Below are positions 37,664 through 46,700 of a stretch of DNA of 64,000 bases, piece by piece (position 1 is the stretch's first letter; the number at the start of each line of letters is the position of its first letter). The stretch lies in the NCBI RefSeq assembly GCF_012275535.1, contig NZ_JAAVTK010000005.1, forward strand, positions 235,461-299,460, given 5' to 3'. Both the position numbers and the translations under genes were made by a program. The stretch comes from Hymenobacter artigasi. Lineage in GTDB: Bacteria; Bacteroidota; Bacteroidia; Cytophagales; Hymenobacteraceae. The notes beneath the pieces were generated by a model. It ran no database searches and was not told the DNA's origin. It saw nothing but the letters and a program-made list of their open reading frames with translations.

Positions 37664-38428
37664 ATGAAAGTCATTGCAATTGCCCAGCACAAGGGTGGGG
37701 TAGGGAAAACGACTTCCGCGCTTGGCATTGGCCACTCGCTGGTGCTGCTTGGGCACCGGGTGCTGCTCATCGACTGTGACCCGCAAAGCAACCTCACCTC
37801 CACCTTTGCCGGCGTGCAGGCCCCGAACCTGTGCATGGTTTTGCGGGGCGAGGCGACGTTGGCCGAGGTGGTGCAGCCCGTGGGGGATAAGCTGAGCCTG
37901 ATAGGCTCCCGGCCTGAGCTGAGCCCACTCGAGCGCATGATTGGGGCCGATGCGACCCATCCCAACCTGCTGCGCCGGCAGTTGGCGGGTTTGCAGGGCC
38001 AATTCGATTATGTCATCATCGATACGCCGCCTTCGATGGGCCCGATGACGGTGATGAGCCTGACTGCGGCCCATTACGTGCTGGCTCCCATGCGCCCCGA
38101 CCCATTCGCATTCGCCGGCTTCTACAAGCTACTTGATATGCTGGAAGCTGTGCGGGACAATTTCAACCCGGCGCTGGAGCTGAAGGGCGTTTTTCTGACG
38201 CAGTACCATCCGAGTTACCGGGGGCAGGTGTACCACGATTTTGCGGCGGAACTGGCGCAGCAGCCGCGCGTGAAAGGCCTTCTAACGGACACGTCCATTC
38301 GCATCAACGCCAAACTGGTGGAAGCGGTGGCCCTGAAAAAGAGCATTCACGCCCATGCCCCCGAATCCAACAGCGCGCACGACTACCTGGCTCTCACCGA
38401 AGAAATTTTAACCCGGATTGCCCAATGA
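37664..38428 (+). CDS. parA: ParA-family partition ATPase
   Basis: A 254-residue deviant Walker-type ATPase for plasmid or chromid segregation. The P-loop with the signature lysine is AIAQHKGGVGKTTSALGIG (residues ~5-23), the A' motif is VLLIDCDPQSNLTSTF and the Walker B region DYVIIDTPPSMGPMT. The C-terminal half reads VFLTQYHPSYRGQVYHD and LLTDTSIRINAKLVEA. It lacks an N-terminal DNA-binding domain, so it belongs to the short ParA (type Ib-like) group. The stop overlaps the start of the next gene by 4 bases (ATGA), which indicates a parAB-type operon. Confidence 0.93.
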   Translation: MKVIAIAQHKGGVGKTTSALGIGHSLVLLGHRVLLIDCDPQSNLTSTFAGVQAPNLCMVLRGEATLAEVVQPVGDKLSLIGSRPELSPLERMIGADATHPNLLRRQLAGLQGQFDYVIIDTPPSMGPMTVMSLTAAHYVLAPMRPDPFAFAGFYKLLDMLEAVRDNFNPALELKGVFLTQYHPSYRGQVYHDFAAELAQQPRVKGLLTDTSIRINAKLVEAVALKKSIHAHAPESNSAHDYLALTEEILTRIAQ

Positions 38429-38853
38429 GCAAGCAGCCCCGCCCCAGTTTCGCCACCACCGTTGTAGCCGACATTACGGGGGTTTCTCCTCAGGGTGTCA
38501 ATCCCGACCAGGCCCTGTGGCCTAATGCCGGCACTATTCGCCCGGCTAATGAGGCTGGCGTCGCTAAGTCGGAGCCGACTTTGGCAATGCAGGATGCCGG
38601 CAAACAAGCCAATCTTTCCAATAAAGACAGTCTTTACGATAAAGATATCAAGCCGGAAAAGATTGTCTTTTCCAATAAGCTGGAAGCGGCTACTTACCTG
38701 AAGCTTCAGCAACTGGCAACGTACGGCGGCGAGAATATTCAGGAGATTCTGGAAGCAGCGCTGACGGCTTATTTCGAGGGGAAAGAGGAAGCTTCCCGGC
38801 CCTTGCCCCCCAAGGTCCTGACCGTGTTGCGGAAAAAATATCCGTTTCTGTAA
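38425..38853 (+). CDS. Small partner of ParA, probable centromere-binding protein
   Basis: A 142-residue protein translated in overlap with parA. The N-terminal ~75 residues look disordered (Ala/Pro/Asn-rich), while the C-terminal part (EKIVFSNKLEAATYLKLQQL, ENIQEILEAALTAYFEG) resembles a strand followed by two helices, as in ribbon-helix-helix proteins that pair with short ParAs. There is no recognisable classical ParB domain. Function is therefore assigned from the operon and fold impression. Its own gene contains a perfect palindrome of the candidate partition motif (38622-38636). Confidence 0.65.
   Translation: MSKQPRPSFATTVVADITGVSPQGVNPDQALWPNAGTIRPANEAGVAKSEPTLAMQDAGKQANLSNKDSLYDKDIKPEKIVFSNKLEAATYLKLQQLATYGGENIQEILEAALTAYFEGKEEASRPLPPKVLTVLRKKYPFL
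38622..38636. repeat. Palindromic copy of the partition motif inside the parA partner gene
   Basis: TAAAGACAGTCTTTA is a perfect 15-base palindrome built from the TAAAGAC unit that recurs upstream of parA. Further variants (TAAAGATATCAAG at 38640 onward; AGATTGTCTTT near 38660) follow. Having the motif both in front of and inside the operon suggests a partition complex that spans the genes. Confidence 0.55.
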
Positions 38854-38895
38854 CCACTGCGCTGGGCTTTGCGGTGCGATGGTCGCGGGCAGCCA

Positions 38896-39594
38896 TTAGG
38901 GAACATGCTCCTGGATGCGTTTATGGCGGCTACCGCCCGCTATTGGGTTCAAGGCAACGAAGAACAGAACGCGCAGCTTGAACAAGGCAAACTGCTTGCA
39001 TTGCCCTTCCAAGCCCAACAGCCGCTTGAGGTCGTGCACCAAGGGCGTCCGGGTACCGAAGCTGCCATACTGCTTCAGCAACCAATAAATTCGGTAGGAG
39101 TGGGCACTTTTGAGCTAGAGCAGCTGCAGCAGCTGAGCCTGCGTAAAGTTACCCTCGTTGAGCTGCAGCAGGTGGTCGCGCACCCGGTCGTTGAACCGCA
39201 CCACCAGCGACCGCTCCTCACTGCTGTAGTCCGCGTAGGCCATGAGCGGCGGGTTGGAAAAGCTGGGTGTGTCCTCTGCAGCCTTGTTAACCGCTTTTTT
39301 CTTGCTGGGACACTCGATGTACAACACCCGTGAAGCCAGTAGGGCACACATGTCTTTGAGTTGCTGATAATCGTTGCTACTCGGCCGCCGACCCGAAAGG
39401 GCCACCACCTTCGTGACCGGGATGCGCATCTCACTGAACTCCGTATCGTCGCATTGAATGCGCGAGAGCGTAGCCATGAACAGTCGCATCTCCAAGGTGG
39501 TGAGCGCAAACCGGGCGTTCACCAAATCGTTTCATTGTACGACCAACTTGCTGACGGTGTCGGGTTTCGGCGGGTCGAATAAGGAAACCTGCAT
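38896..39594 (-). pseudogene. Rep_3-type plasmid initiator, inactivated by two stops
   Basis: From an ATG at 39594 (MQVSLFDPPKPDTVSKLVVQ) the frame continues NDLVNARFALTTLEMRLFMA, VTKVVALSGRRPSSNDYQQL and DRVRDHLLQLNEGNFTQAQL, then SAHSYRIYWLLKQYGSFGTR and DLKRLLGLEGQCKQFALFKL before ending at 38896. This is the winged-helix pair of Rep_3/RepB initiators. An in-frame TGA at 39532-39534, in the VVQ-NDLVNARF motif, and a TAG at 39115-39117 break it. It is distinct from the intact initiator at 40148-41185. It is probably the relic of a second, related replicon. Confidence 0.8.
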
Positions 39595-39657
39595 GGTGGG
39601 GTGGGGGAGGGTAGAAGCTTGAGACAGCAAAGTATTACAAATATTAGCGGTGGTCTA

Positions 39658-40110
39658 TTATAGGGTGAGATTATAATTATCAATTACGATTTTAATTCGG
39701 GCGGTGTGCATGGCCAAGGATTTGCTGAACGAGCAGGACTTGCGCACGAGCACGCCGCAACGCTGGCGCAGGGAACAATTAATAGCCTCGACGATGCTGG
39801 TCTGCCCCCCGCCTTTGGGGCTGGGCCGGTGCTGCCACCGCGGCAGCACCTTGGCGTAGGCTTTCCACTCGTCGGTGAAGAACCAACAATGCCGGCGGTA
39901 ATGCACCGGCCGCGACTGCCACAACTGGCGCAGGGGCGCTTGACCCCGGCTGCCCAGCGTCCAGCCCACGATGCGCCGCCGGGTCCGCTCAATAACCAGC
40001 CACAGCCACCGAGCAGCATCGCCACCACGTCCTCGACCCACCGGTCAGCGGGCGGTAAGGCTGCCTGTTCCAGTCCCAAGCGCCACGCGATACAGGAACG
40101 CACCAAGGCA
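39658..40110 (-). pseudogene. IS1-family transposase (InsB) remnant
   Basis: The last 127 codons read RWLWLVIERTRRRIVGWTLG, HCWFFTDEWKAYAKVLP, GGGQTSIVEAINCSLRQRCG and VLVRKSCSFSKSLAMHTARI, ending with a typical IS1 InsB C-terminus. The upstream part is out of frame and the InsA gene is missing, so the element is truncated at its 5' side. It lies between the broken initiator and the 3' end of the intact repB. IS1-type InsA proteins in such genomes have the kind of zinc ribbon that the LacI-type regulator at 32045 carries. Confidence 0.8.
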
Positions 40111-40147
40111 GGGGTACTTTTCCGTTCTCAGAGCAGCTTTCCAGCTG

Positions 40148-41185
40148 TTACTTCTTCGACTTTAGACTTGGGAAGCGGCCCTGAAGTTCGGTTATGATAA
40201 AAGCCGGAAGCGGGCACATGAGTTTGCCAGCCTGTTTGGCCAAGTTGCCGGCTTTACGGGCAGCGACTACTTTTTTCAGGGCATCGTCGTTGGGCGCCAC
40301 AAGTTGTAAAATGCGCTGGGCCATCGGCTTGTCGATACCGTCCTCAAGCAGCAAGCTATAGGTAAGTTTACGGCGGTCATCAAACTGAGCCAGGAAGGCT
40401 TCAAAGCCAGCGTCGTCCTGTACCGGCAGGCCCTGGCCAAGCCGGTTTTTGGTGCGCTCGGACTTTTCGGGCCGCTCCGGCGGCGGGAGGGCGAACTTGA
40501 TGGCCGTAACCTTCTTTCCTGTTTTGACGGCCTCATAGGAGAAGGGAAAACCTACGTCCTCGGCCCCGAGTTGCTTAACGGCGACCTCCAGCACATAGCG
40601 GTTGAAGTCGCCCCATTTCCCGTAGGGGCTATTACCTTCAAAAAGATAGTCCTGGAGTTTGTCGAGCGCGATTTCTTTGGAACCCAGCGACTGATATGAT
40701 TTGAGAATCCAGTAGAGCCGCTGGGAGTTAGCATTCTTGATGACAAGTAGCTTCTTCACATCGGCTGAGGTGAAGCCGGGCTTGCTGCCTTCAACCACCT
40801 TAGTGATTTCCATGAGGTAAGGGCGAATCTTCGGGGCGAAGTTGCCGGTTACCAAGCCCGTACCGGCGTCGATGCCGATATCGGAAACGATACGGGTGCG
40901 GTACTCACTGTTCTGGGGGTTAGAGCCCACCGGCACCAGTCGCAGGTCATGTTCGTAAAGAGCCTTGCACGCGGCGCCCACCAAGCGGTAGGCCTTGCCT
41001 CCGGCATCAGGGTAGATATCAGTAATCTTCAAGCGTATGGGCGGGAGCGGCCCCTCGTCATTCTGATGGATGCCCTGGAGAGCCATGACCATGATGCGGG
41101 CTTCTAGCTCGCCCATGTGAAGGTTGGTGCGAATGAGGTTGTTGTGCTGGAATATAACGTCGTTGCGCGCTGGGGTAGTATCCAT
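40148..41185 (-). CDS. repB: Rep_3 (RepB-type) plasmid replication initiator
   Basis: A 345-residue initiator that binds iterons and opens the origin. It has the two winged-helix halves of this family: VIFQHNNLIRTNLHMGELEA at the N-terminus, YPDAGGKAYRLVGAACKALY and IRPYLMEITKVVEGSKPGFT in the first half, and SQRLYWILKSYQSLGSKEIA with KWGDFNRYVLEVAVKQLGAE in the second. The basic C-terminal tail (residues ~230-345) is longer than usual. There are no internal stops. The gene is transcribed away from the iteron arrays at 41312-42056, and an inverted repeat at 41237-41264 sits in its probable promoter. Confidence 0.92.
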   Translation of the reverse strand: MDTTPARNDVIFQHNNLIRTNLHMGELEARIMVMALQGIHQNDEGPLPPIRLKITDIYPDAGGKAYRLVGAACKALYEHDLRLVPVGSNPQNSEYRTRIVSDIGIDAGTGLVTGNFAPKIRPYLMEITKVVEGSKPGFTSADVKKLLVIKNANSQRLYWILKSYQSLGSKEIALDKLQDYLFEGNSPYGKWGDFNRYVLEVAVKQLGAEDVGFPFSYEAVKTGKKVTAIKFALPPPERPEKSERTKNRLGQGLPVQDDAGFEAFLAQFDDRRKLTYSLLLEDGIDKPMAQRILQLVAPNDDALKKVVAARKAGNLAKQAGKLMCPLPAFIITELQGRFPSLKSKK

Positions 41186-41236
41186 TAGGCGGAGTTGTCA
41201 GACTAATAAGTGTAAAGATAACAAGAGTCTTTTAAC

Positions 41237-41264
41237 TATGGTAATTAAACACTCAATTACCATA
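41237..41264. promoter_or_regulatory. Candidate autoregulatory operator of repB
   Basis: TATGGTAATT (41237-41246) and AATTACCATA (41255-41264) are perfect complements with an 8-base gap. The right arm shares TTACCATA with the iteron core TTTACCATA. Rep_3 initiators are known to repress their own genes as dimers on such iteron-like inverted repeats. It lies 52-79 bases upstream of the repB start. Confidence 0.6.
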
Positions 41265-41311
41265 CATGATACGCATTGGCCTTTTTCAGCCGGGTCCTTA
41301 CCATACTTGTC

Positions 41312-41617
41312 GGAACCTTTACCATACATAGCCTTACTCTTTACCCATTATTCCAAGCGGAACTCCTACCACAGTTGGCGGAACCTTTACCATAGATAGG
41401 TTTATTCTTTACCCGTTATTCTAAGCGGAACCTTTACCACAGTTGGCGGAACCTTTACCATAGATGGACTTACTCTTTGCCCATTGTTCCAAGCGGAACT
41501 CCTACCACAGTTGGCGGAACCTTTACCATAGATAGATTACGGTTACCACAGTTAGCGGAACCTTTACCATACATACCGGAACCTCTACCACAGTTGGCGG
41601 AACCTTTACCATACATG
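41312..41617. repeat. Origin iteron array 1 (forward orientation)
   Basis: Two iteron types alternate. Type A, GGAACCTTTACCATA, begins at 41312, 41380, 41448, 41516, 41557 and 41599. Type B, GGAAC(T/C)..TACCACAGTTGG, begins at 41359, 41427, 41495 and 41578; a partial copy is near 41540. The A and B copies recur with an exact 68-base period over the first 200 bases, with neighbours 21 bases (two helical turns) apart. The array directly precedes repB, so this is the replication origin of a Rep_3 replicon. Confidence 0.9.
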
Positions 41618-41639
41618 CTCCATCGGTGCCAGCTAGGGT

Positions 41640-41913
41640 CATTTTTACGAGATTGACAACAAGGAGAAAATACTTCAGAGCAAAAATTAATGTACATACA
41701 TCGGTCGGCCAGCTTGCGGAGCTTCGTTCGCGCAGGACCCGCCGACTCTTTTTCTTAAAAGCTTTCGCTTGAAAATGCGAGCAGGCAGGCCCCTTTTTTT
41801 TAATCATAAAAAAAAAATGGGCGAAGCCCCATCTTCTCTTTTCTTTAATCTTCTATCTTCTATCTTCTAGGGCGCCGTACCGACTGGGGATGAGTTAGTT
41901 GTGAGCTTATCTC
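41640..41913. other. AT-rich spacer between the iteron arrays
   Basis: Contains long A and T runs (41797-41818), a small hairpin GGGCGAAGCCCC at 41820-41831 and tandem TATCTTC repeats near 41850-41870. No gene is supported; ORFs here are short and unlike anything known. An AT-rich stretch flanked by iterons is the expected place for origin opening. Confidence 0.5.
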
Positions 41914-42056
41914 TGGTAAAGGTTCCGCTAAAAAGTGATAATGGTTCCGTTCTTAAATGGTAACACTTCCGCTAACTATGGTAGGAGTTCCGCTCAAGAC
42001 TGGTAGAGGTTCCGCCGATGTATGATAAAGGTTCCGTCAACTGTGGTAAAGGTTCC
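41914..42056. repeat. Origin iteron array 2 (inverted orientation)
   Basis: Seven units of TGGTAAAGGTTCC or variants (TGATAA.GGTTCC, TGGTAACACTTCC, TGGTAGGAGTTCC, TGGTAGAGGTTCC) start at 41914, 41936, 41958, 41979, 42001, 42023 and 42044, that is, every 21-22 bases. They are the reverse complement of array 1 iterons. The last copy ends directly at the left end of the IS630 element, so the array may originally have extended further. Confidence 0.88.
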
Positions 42057-43257
42057 TAGTGCTCAGTTAGGCAAGTTGACGAGCAAAACACAGGTTCTGG
42101 CGTTGAGGGTGTGTAGCCCGTCCCCTCACTCCCTTTTTGCTGCCGGCTGCTGACCAGTCCGCCCTCGAATCATTCACGCGTACCGGTCGCCGCCCGGTGC
42201 GGGCCGTACGCCGCGCGCAGGCGCTGCTGGCCCTGGCCACCGGCATCGGCCAGCAGGCCGCCGGGCAAGTGGCTGGCCTAAGCCGCCAGACCGTGAGCCA
42301 ACTCCGTGCTCGCTATGAGCAAGGCGGCTGGCAATTTGCCCTGGCCGAGGCCCCGCGCAGCGGCACGCCCCCGCGCCTCGACGGCCCCCAACGGGCGGCA
42401 CTCACGGCGCTGGCCTGCACGCCTGCTCCCACCGGGCACAGCCGCTGGACGCTGCGCCTGCTGGCCGATAAAGCCGTGGAATGATGCCTGGTGGACACGA
42501 TTTCGCACGAAACGGTAAGCCAGGTACTTAAAAAAACGAGCTGCAGCCCCACCGCCAGCAGCACTGGTGCTTAAGGGCGATAAACGCCGCCTTCGTAGCC
42601 AGGATGGAGGACGTGCTGGCCGTTTACGAGCGGCCCTACGACCCGCGGTTTCCCGTCGTCTGCTTCGATGAGCGGCCCTGCGTGCTGCCCCGTGCCGGCC
42701 CAACCCGCCACGGGCGACCAACCGGCCAAGGCCGGGCGGCCCCGGCGCGAGAGCAGCACCTATGTGCGCCAGGGCACGGCCTGTTTGCTGGCCGCTTTCG
42801 AGCCGGGCACGGGCCAGCGCCTGGTCGAGGTCTCGGCCCAACGCACCGGGGCCGACTACTGCCGCTTTCTGCAGCGCCTGGCGGCGACCTACCCGCAGGC
42901 TGAGAAAATTGTACTGGTGCAGGACAACCTCAATACCCACACCGACTTCGTCTTTTACCAGCACCTACCCCCCGCCAGGCTGCGGCCAGGCCGCGCGCTT
43001 CGAACTGCATTGCACGCCAAAAAATGCGTCCTGGCTCAATATGGTGGAACTTGAACTCTCTGCTATTGCCCGCCAGTGCCTGCACCAGCGCATCCCCACC
43101 CTGGAGCAACTCAGCGCTCACGTCGCAGCTTGCGTGACCGAGCGGAATGCGGCCCGGGCCACGGTCAAATGGCAATTCACTCTGGAAAAAGCCCGCGTCA
43201 AGCTCGGCCGACACTACCAGAAGATTAGGGCAACTAACTTGCCTGACTAAGCACTAG
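42056..43257. mobile_element. IS630-family element with terminal inverted repeats
   Basis: The left end CTAGTGCTCAGTTAGGCAAG at 42056 is matched by the reverse complement of the right end at 43236-43257 (CTAGTGCTTAGTCAGGCAAG), two mismatches in 22 bases. Both are bounded by TA, the target duplication of this family. Inside is a broken transposase gene (42137-43250). The element is inserted exactly against the last iteron of array 2. Confidence 0.85.
42137..43250 (+). pseudogene. IS630-family transposase with frameshifts
   Basis: An N-terminal helix-turn-helix part is intact (42137-42484: RTGRRPVRAVRRAQALLALA, GLSRQTVSQLRARYEQGGW). It is followed in other frames by the linker (DTISHETVSQVLKKTSC), the DDE core (VVCFDERPCVLPRAG; VSAQRTGADYCRFLQRLAAT; KIVLVQDNLNTH) and the C-terminus (MVELELSAIARQCLHQRIPT ... 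KIRATNLPD). At least three frame changes plus stops near 42484 and 42575 make it inactive. Confidence 0.85.
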
Positions 43258-43399
43258 CCCCGCGCGGGCGCCCTGAGCAACGTTTAACGGCTGACCACGA
43301 AAACTACGCCAGGCAGTATCGGGTTCAGCAAGCTGTCTGATTACTGTCAGGCTCCGTTCGCCCGCAGTTTTAACCAACCTCTCCTTTATAACTTGACGA

Positions 43400-43582
43400 C
43401 CAGTGGTAAATGCCCATCCGCTCCTAAAATATGGGGTCCCTTTCCTGATTAACGGAGCTTGGTTCTTGGGGGCTTGCCTACTGCTCAAAAGCGGGGAACA
43501 TAGTGGTTTAGCTGGGTTTTATAACGGCTACATCGTTGTTGTGGCCTCCCTTTTATTGGGGCTCATACCACGAATGGTTTAG
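43400..43582 (+). pseudogene. Hydrophobic ORF fragment
   Basis: A short frame reads NAHPLLKYGVPFLINGAWFL, LLLKSGEHSGLAGFYNGYIV and VVASLLLGLIPRMV before a stop, i.e. two likely membrane segments. The start is unclear (no ATG; a GTG near 43402). The rest of 43258-43682 has no recognisable gene. It is probably the end of a lost membrane protein gene; I cannot name it. Confidence 0.3.
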
Positions 43583-43681
43583 CGAAAGGGTCCGAACGGC
43601 AAAACGAGGGTTTGGGTACCATTTGCTGGACTACGCGCGGTTCGTGAAGCTGCCGAATTAGCTATCTGACGTAGAATAAAC

Positions 43682-43716
43682 AAAAATCCCCGCTGGCAAT
43701 ACCAGCGGGGATTTTT
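43682..43716. terminator. Bidirectional intrinsic terminator
   Basis: AAAAATCCCCGCTGG (43682-43696) pairs perfectly with CCAGCGGGGATTTTT (43702-43716) over a 5-base loop, so the hairpin is followed by a T-run on either strand. It lies 18 bases beyond the stop codon of the large secreted protein and ends that minus-strand transcript. Confidence 0.9.
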
Positions 43717-43733
43717 GTGGGTGCCTGGCGGGA

Positions 43734-46700
43734 CTATTCGCGCATTAGGCGGCGGGTTTCCACGCCGTCGGTGTTGCGCAGGCGCAACAGGTACACGCCC
43801 GTGGCCACACCCGTCAGGTCGAGGGTGCGGGTGGCGGTACCGGCATTGGCCGGCAGCAGCTCGCTGAGGATAACCCGGCCCAGCGCATCAAGCACCGTGA
43901 ACTGGGTGGCGAGGCGGTAGCCGGTCAGCTCCAGGGTTACCTGGCCCGTGGGCGTGGGGTTGGGATACACCAGCAGGCTGGTCCCGGCAATGCCGTTGCG
44001 GGCCGCCGTGATAACCCGTGGGGTCGAGGGCAGCGAAACGCAGCCGTTGGCATTGGTGGTGGTCACGGTGTAGGAGCCGTACTGAGCGGGCAGGCCGTTC
44101 ACCACGTAGGTCTGGCCCGTCGCGCCGGCAATGGCCACGCCGTTGAGGAAGAACTGGTTGCCAGTCGTGGCGCTGGAGGTCAGCGTCGTCGTGGTGCCGT
44201 TGTAAACCACGCTGAGGGTGGGCGTGGCCGGGCGCGGGTTCACCGTGAAGGTGGCCGTGGCCGTGGCGGCGGCGCAACCACCGGCGGCGGCTACCGTGTT
44301 GGTCACGGTGTAAGTGCCGGTCGTGGAGGTAGCCGGGTCCACCGCACCGGTCGTGGCGTTCAGGCTCAAGCCAGTACTGGCGGTGAAAGTGCCGGCCGAA
44401 GCGCCCGTGCCCAGCGTCACGGGCAGCAGCGTGGCCGAGCCCGCGCAGGCGCTGGTGGTGGCGTAGCTGAATGCGGCCGTCGGAGCAGCTGTGATAGTCA
44501 CCGGGGTAGTGGCCGTGGTGGCGGCGCAGCCGCCGGCGGCACCGATGCCATTGGTAACCGTATAGGTACCAGGAGTGCTGGCCGCCAAATTGATTACACC
44601 AGTATTGGCATCAATGACCAAACCGGGAATTGATGCCAGGAAGCTGCCAGCACTGGCACCCGCAGCCAGTACGGGTGCGGGGTTGGTACCGGTTACGCAG
44701 TAGGTAGCGCTGGCGTAGGAGAACGTAGCAACTGGAAAGGCCGTGATGGTCACCTGAGTCGTGGCCGTGGTGGTGGCGCAGCCGTTGGCGGCGGCTACCG
44801 TATTGGTCACCGTATAAGTGCCAGGTGTCGAAGCTGAAAGCACAATCAAGCCACTCGCGGCGTTAATTGACAGTCCCGTGGTCGAGGTGAATACGCCCCT
44901 CGAGGCGCCCGCGACTAACACGACCGTTGGGTCGGTGGTACCGCTTACGCAGAAGGTAGGGATGCTCGCACCGTAGCTGAATAGGGCAATGGGGGCGGCC
45001 GTGATGGTTACCGTGCTCGTGGCCGTGGCGGCAGCGCAGCCGCCGGCAGCGGCGACAGTGTTGGTCACGGTGTAGGTGCCGGCCGTGGAGGAAGCCAGCG
45101 TGATGGCCCCGGTCGTCGCATTCAGAGTCAGGCCGGTGGTCGAGGTGAACGTACCGGCCGTAGCGCCCGTGCCGAGCGTGAGGGCTGGGTTGGTCGTACC
45201 GCTCACGCAATAAGTCGCGGCGTTGCCGTAGCTGAAGGCCGCTACTTGGCCCGAAGTGATAGTCACCGAAGCCGTGGCCGCGCTGCCGCACACCCCGGCC
45301 ACCGTGTAGGTCACGGTGTAGGTGCCCGGGGTCGAATTGCTCAGGTTGATGGCCCCCGTGGTGGCGTTCAGGCTTAGGCCCGTAGTCGAACTGAACGTGC
45401 CGCCGCTGGTGCCCGTCACCGTGGGTGTGGGGTTGGTGCCGGTGGCGCAAAACGTAGCACCCGAGTAGGCGAACGTGGCCGTCGTGGCTGGCGTGATGGT
45501 CACCGTGGTGGTGGCCGTGGCGGCCGCGCACCCGCTGGCGGCAGCCACCGTGTTGGTCACGGTGTAGGTGCCGGCCGTGGAAGTGCTGAGCGTGATAACG
45601 CCCGTGGTGGCGTTGATGCTCAGGCCCGTCGTCGAAGTAAATATGCCGGCCGAAGCGCCGGTGTCCAACGTGGGCGTTACGGTACTGGTGCTGCCGGCAC
45701 AATACGTCGTGGCCGTGGGGTAGGAGAACGTCGCCACCGGAGCCGCCACGACGGTTACCTGCGCGGTCGCGCTGGTGGGGCAGCTGGCCGTGCCCCCGGT
45801 GTAGCGGATGGTGTAAGTGCCCGGCGTAGTAGAAGCCAGCGTGATAACGCCGGTCGTGGCATTCAGCATAAGGCCGGTGGTCGAGGTGAAACTGCCACCC
45901 GTGGGGCCGGTGATAGTGGGCGCAGGATTGTTGCTGGCCGTCTGGCAGTAGCTGGCGGCACTGTAGGTGATGGTGGCGACCGGACAGGTGACCGTGAACG
46001 TCACGGCGTTAGAGGTACCGGCTGGGGTGGTGACCGTGACGGGGCCGGTGGTGGCCCCGGGGGGCACGGCCAGCACGAACTGCGTCGCCGAATTGCTGGT
46101 GAAGGTGCTGGTCGTCGTCCCGTTGAAGCTCACTTGGGTCGCCCCGCTCAACAAGGTGCCGGTAAGCGTGACGCTGGTGCCCACGGCCCCGCTGGTGGGC
46201 GAAATGCTGGTAAGCGTGGGCACGGGCACCGTGAAGGGGGTGGTGCTGGTCGCGGTGCCGCCGGGGGCAGTGACGCTAATCGGGCCGGTTTGGGCCCCGG
46301 TGGGCACCACGATGCCCGTGATTTGGGTGCCGGCCGCGTTCACGGTGAAGCCGCTCGTGACCGTATTAGCACCCGTGCCGCCGAAGGTGATGACGCTGGT
46401 GCCGGTCAGGTTGGTGCCGGTGATGGTGACCGTGGTGCCGGCCGGGCCGCTGGTGGGCGTGAAGCTGGTAATGGTGGGTGCCGGCGCGGCCGCATTGAGC
46501 AGAATGCTCACCGACTGCGCGTCCTTGGGGTTGGCCGATACCACGTCCACATCGCCATCGCCGTCCACGTCGGCCAGGGTAATGTAGTACTTCTGGTCGC
46601 CGAGATTCAGGTCGTAGCCGCCGCTGAAGGTGCCGCTGCCGTTGTTGAGGCGCACGCTTAACGAGCTTCGCCCGTTGACGTTGCCGGTCACCAGGTCCAG

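Noticed and set aside
41312..42056. Possible CRISPR array
   Set aside because: Repeats are short, degenerate, of two types and two orientations, spaced by helical turns and adjacent to a Rep_3 initiator; no cas genes. They are iterons.
43258..43682. Small RNA or further origin elements right of the IS630 copy
   Set aside because: No iteron cores, conserved stem or promoter-terminator pair was found there apart from the terminator belonging to the next gene.
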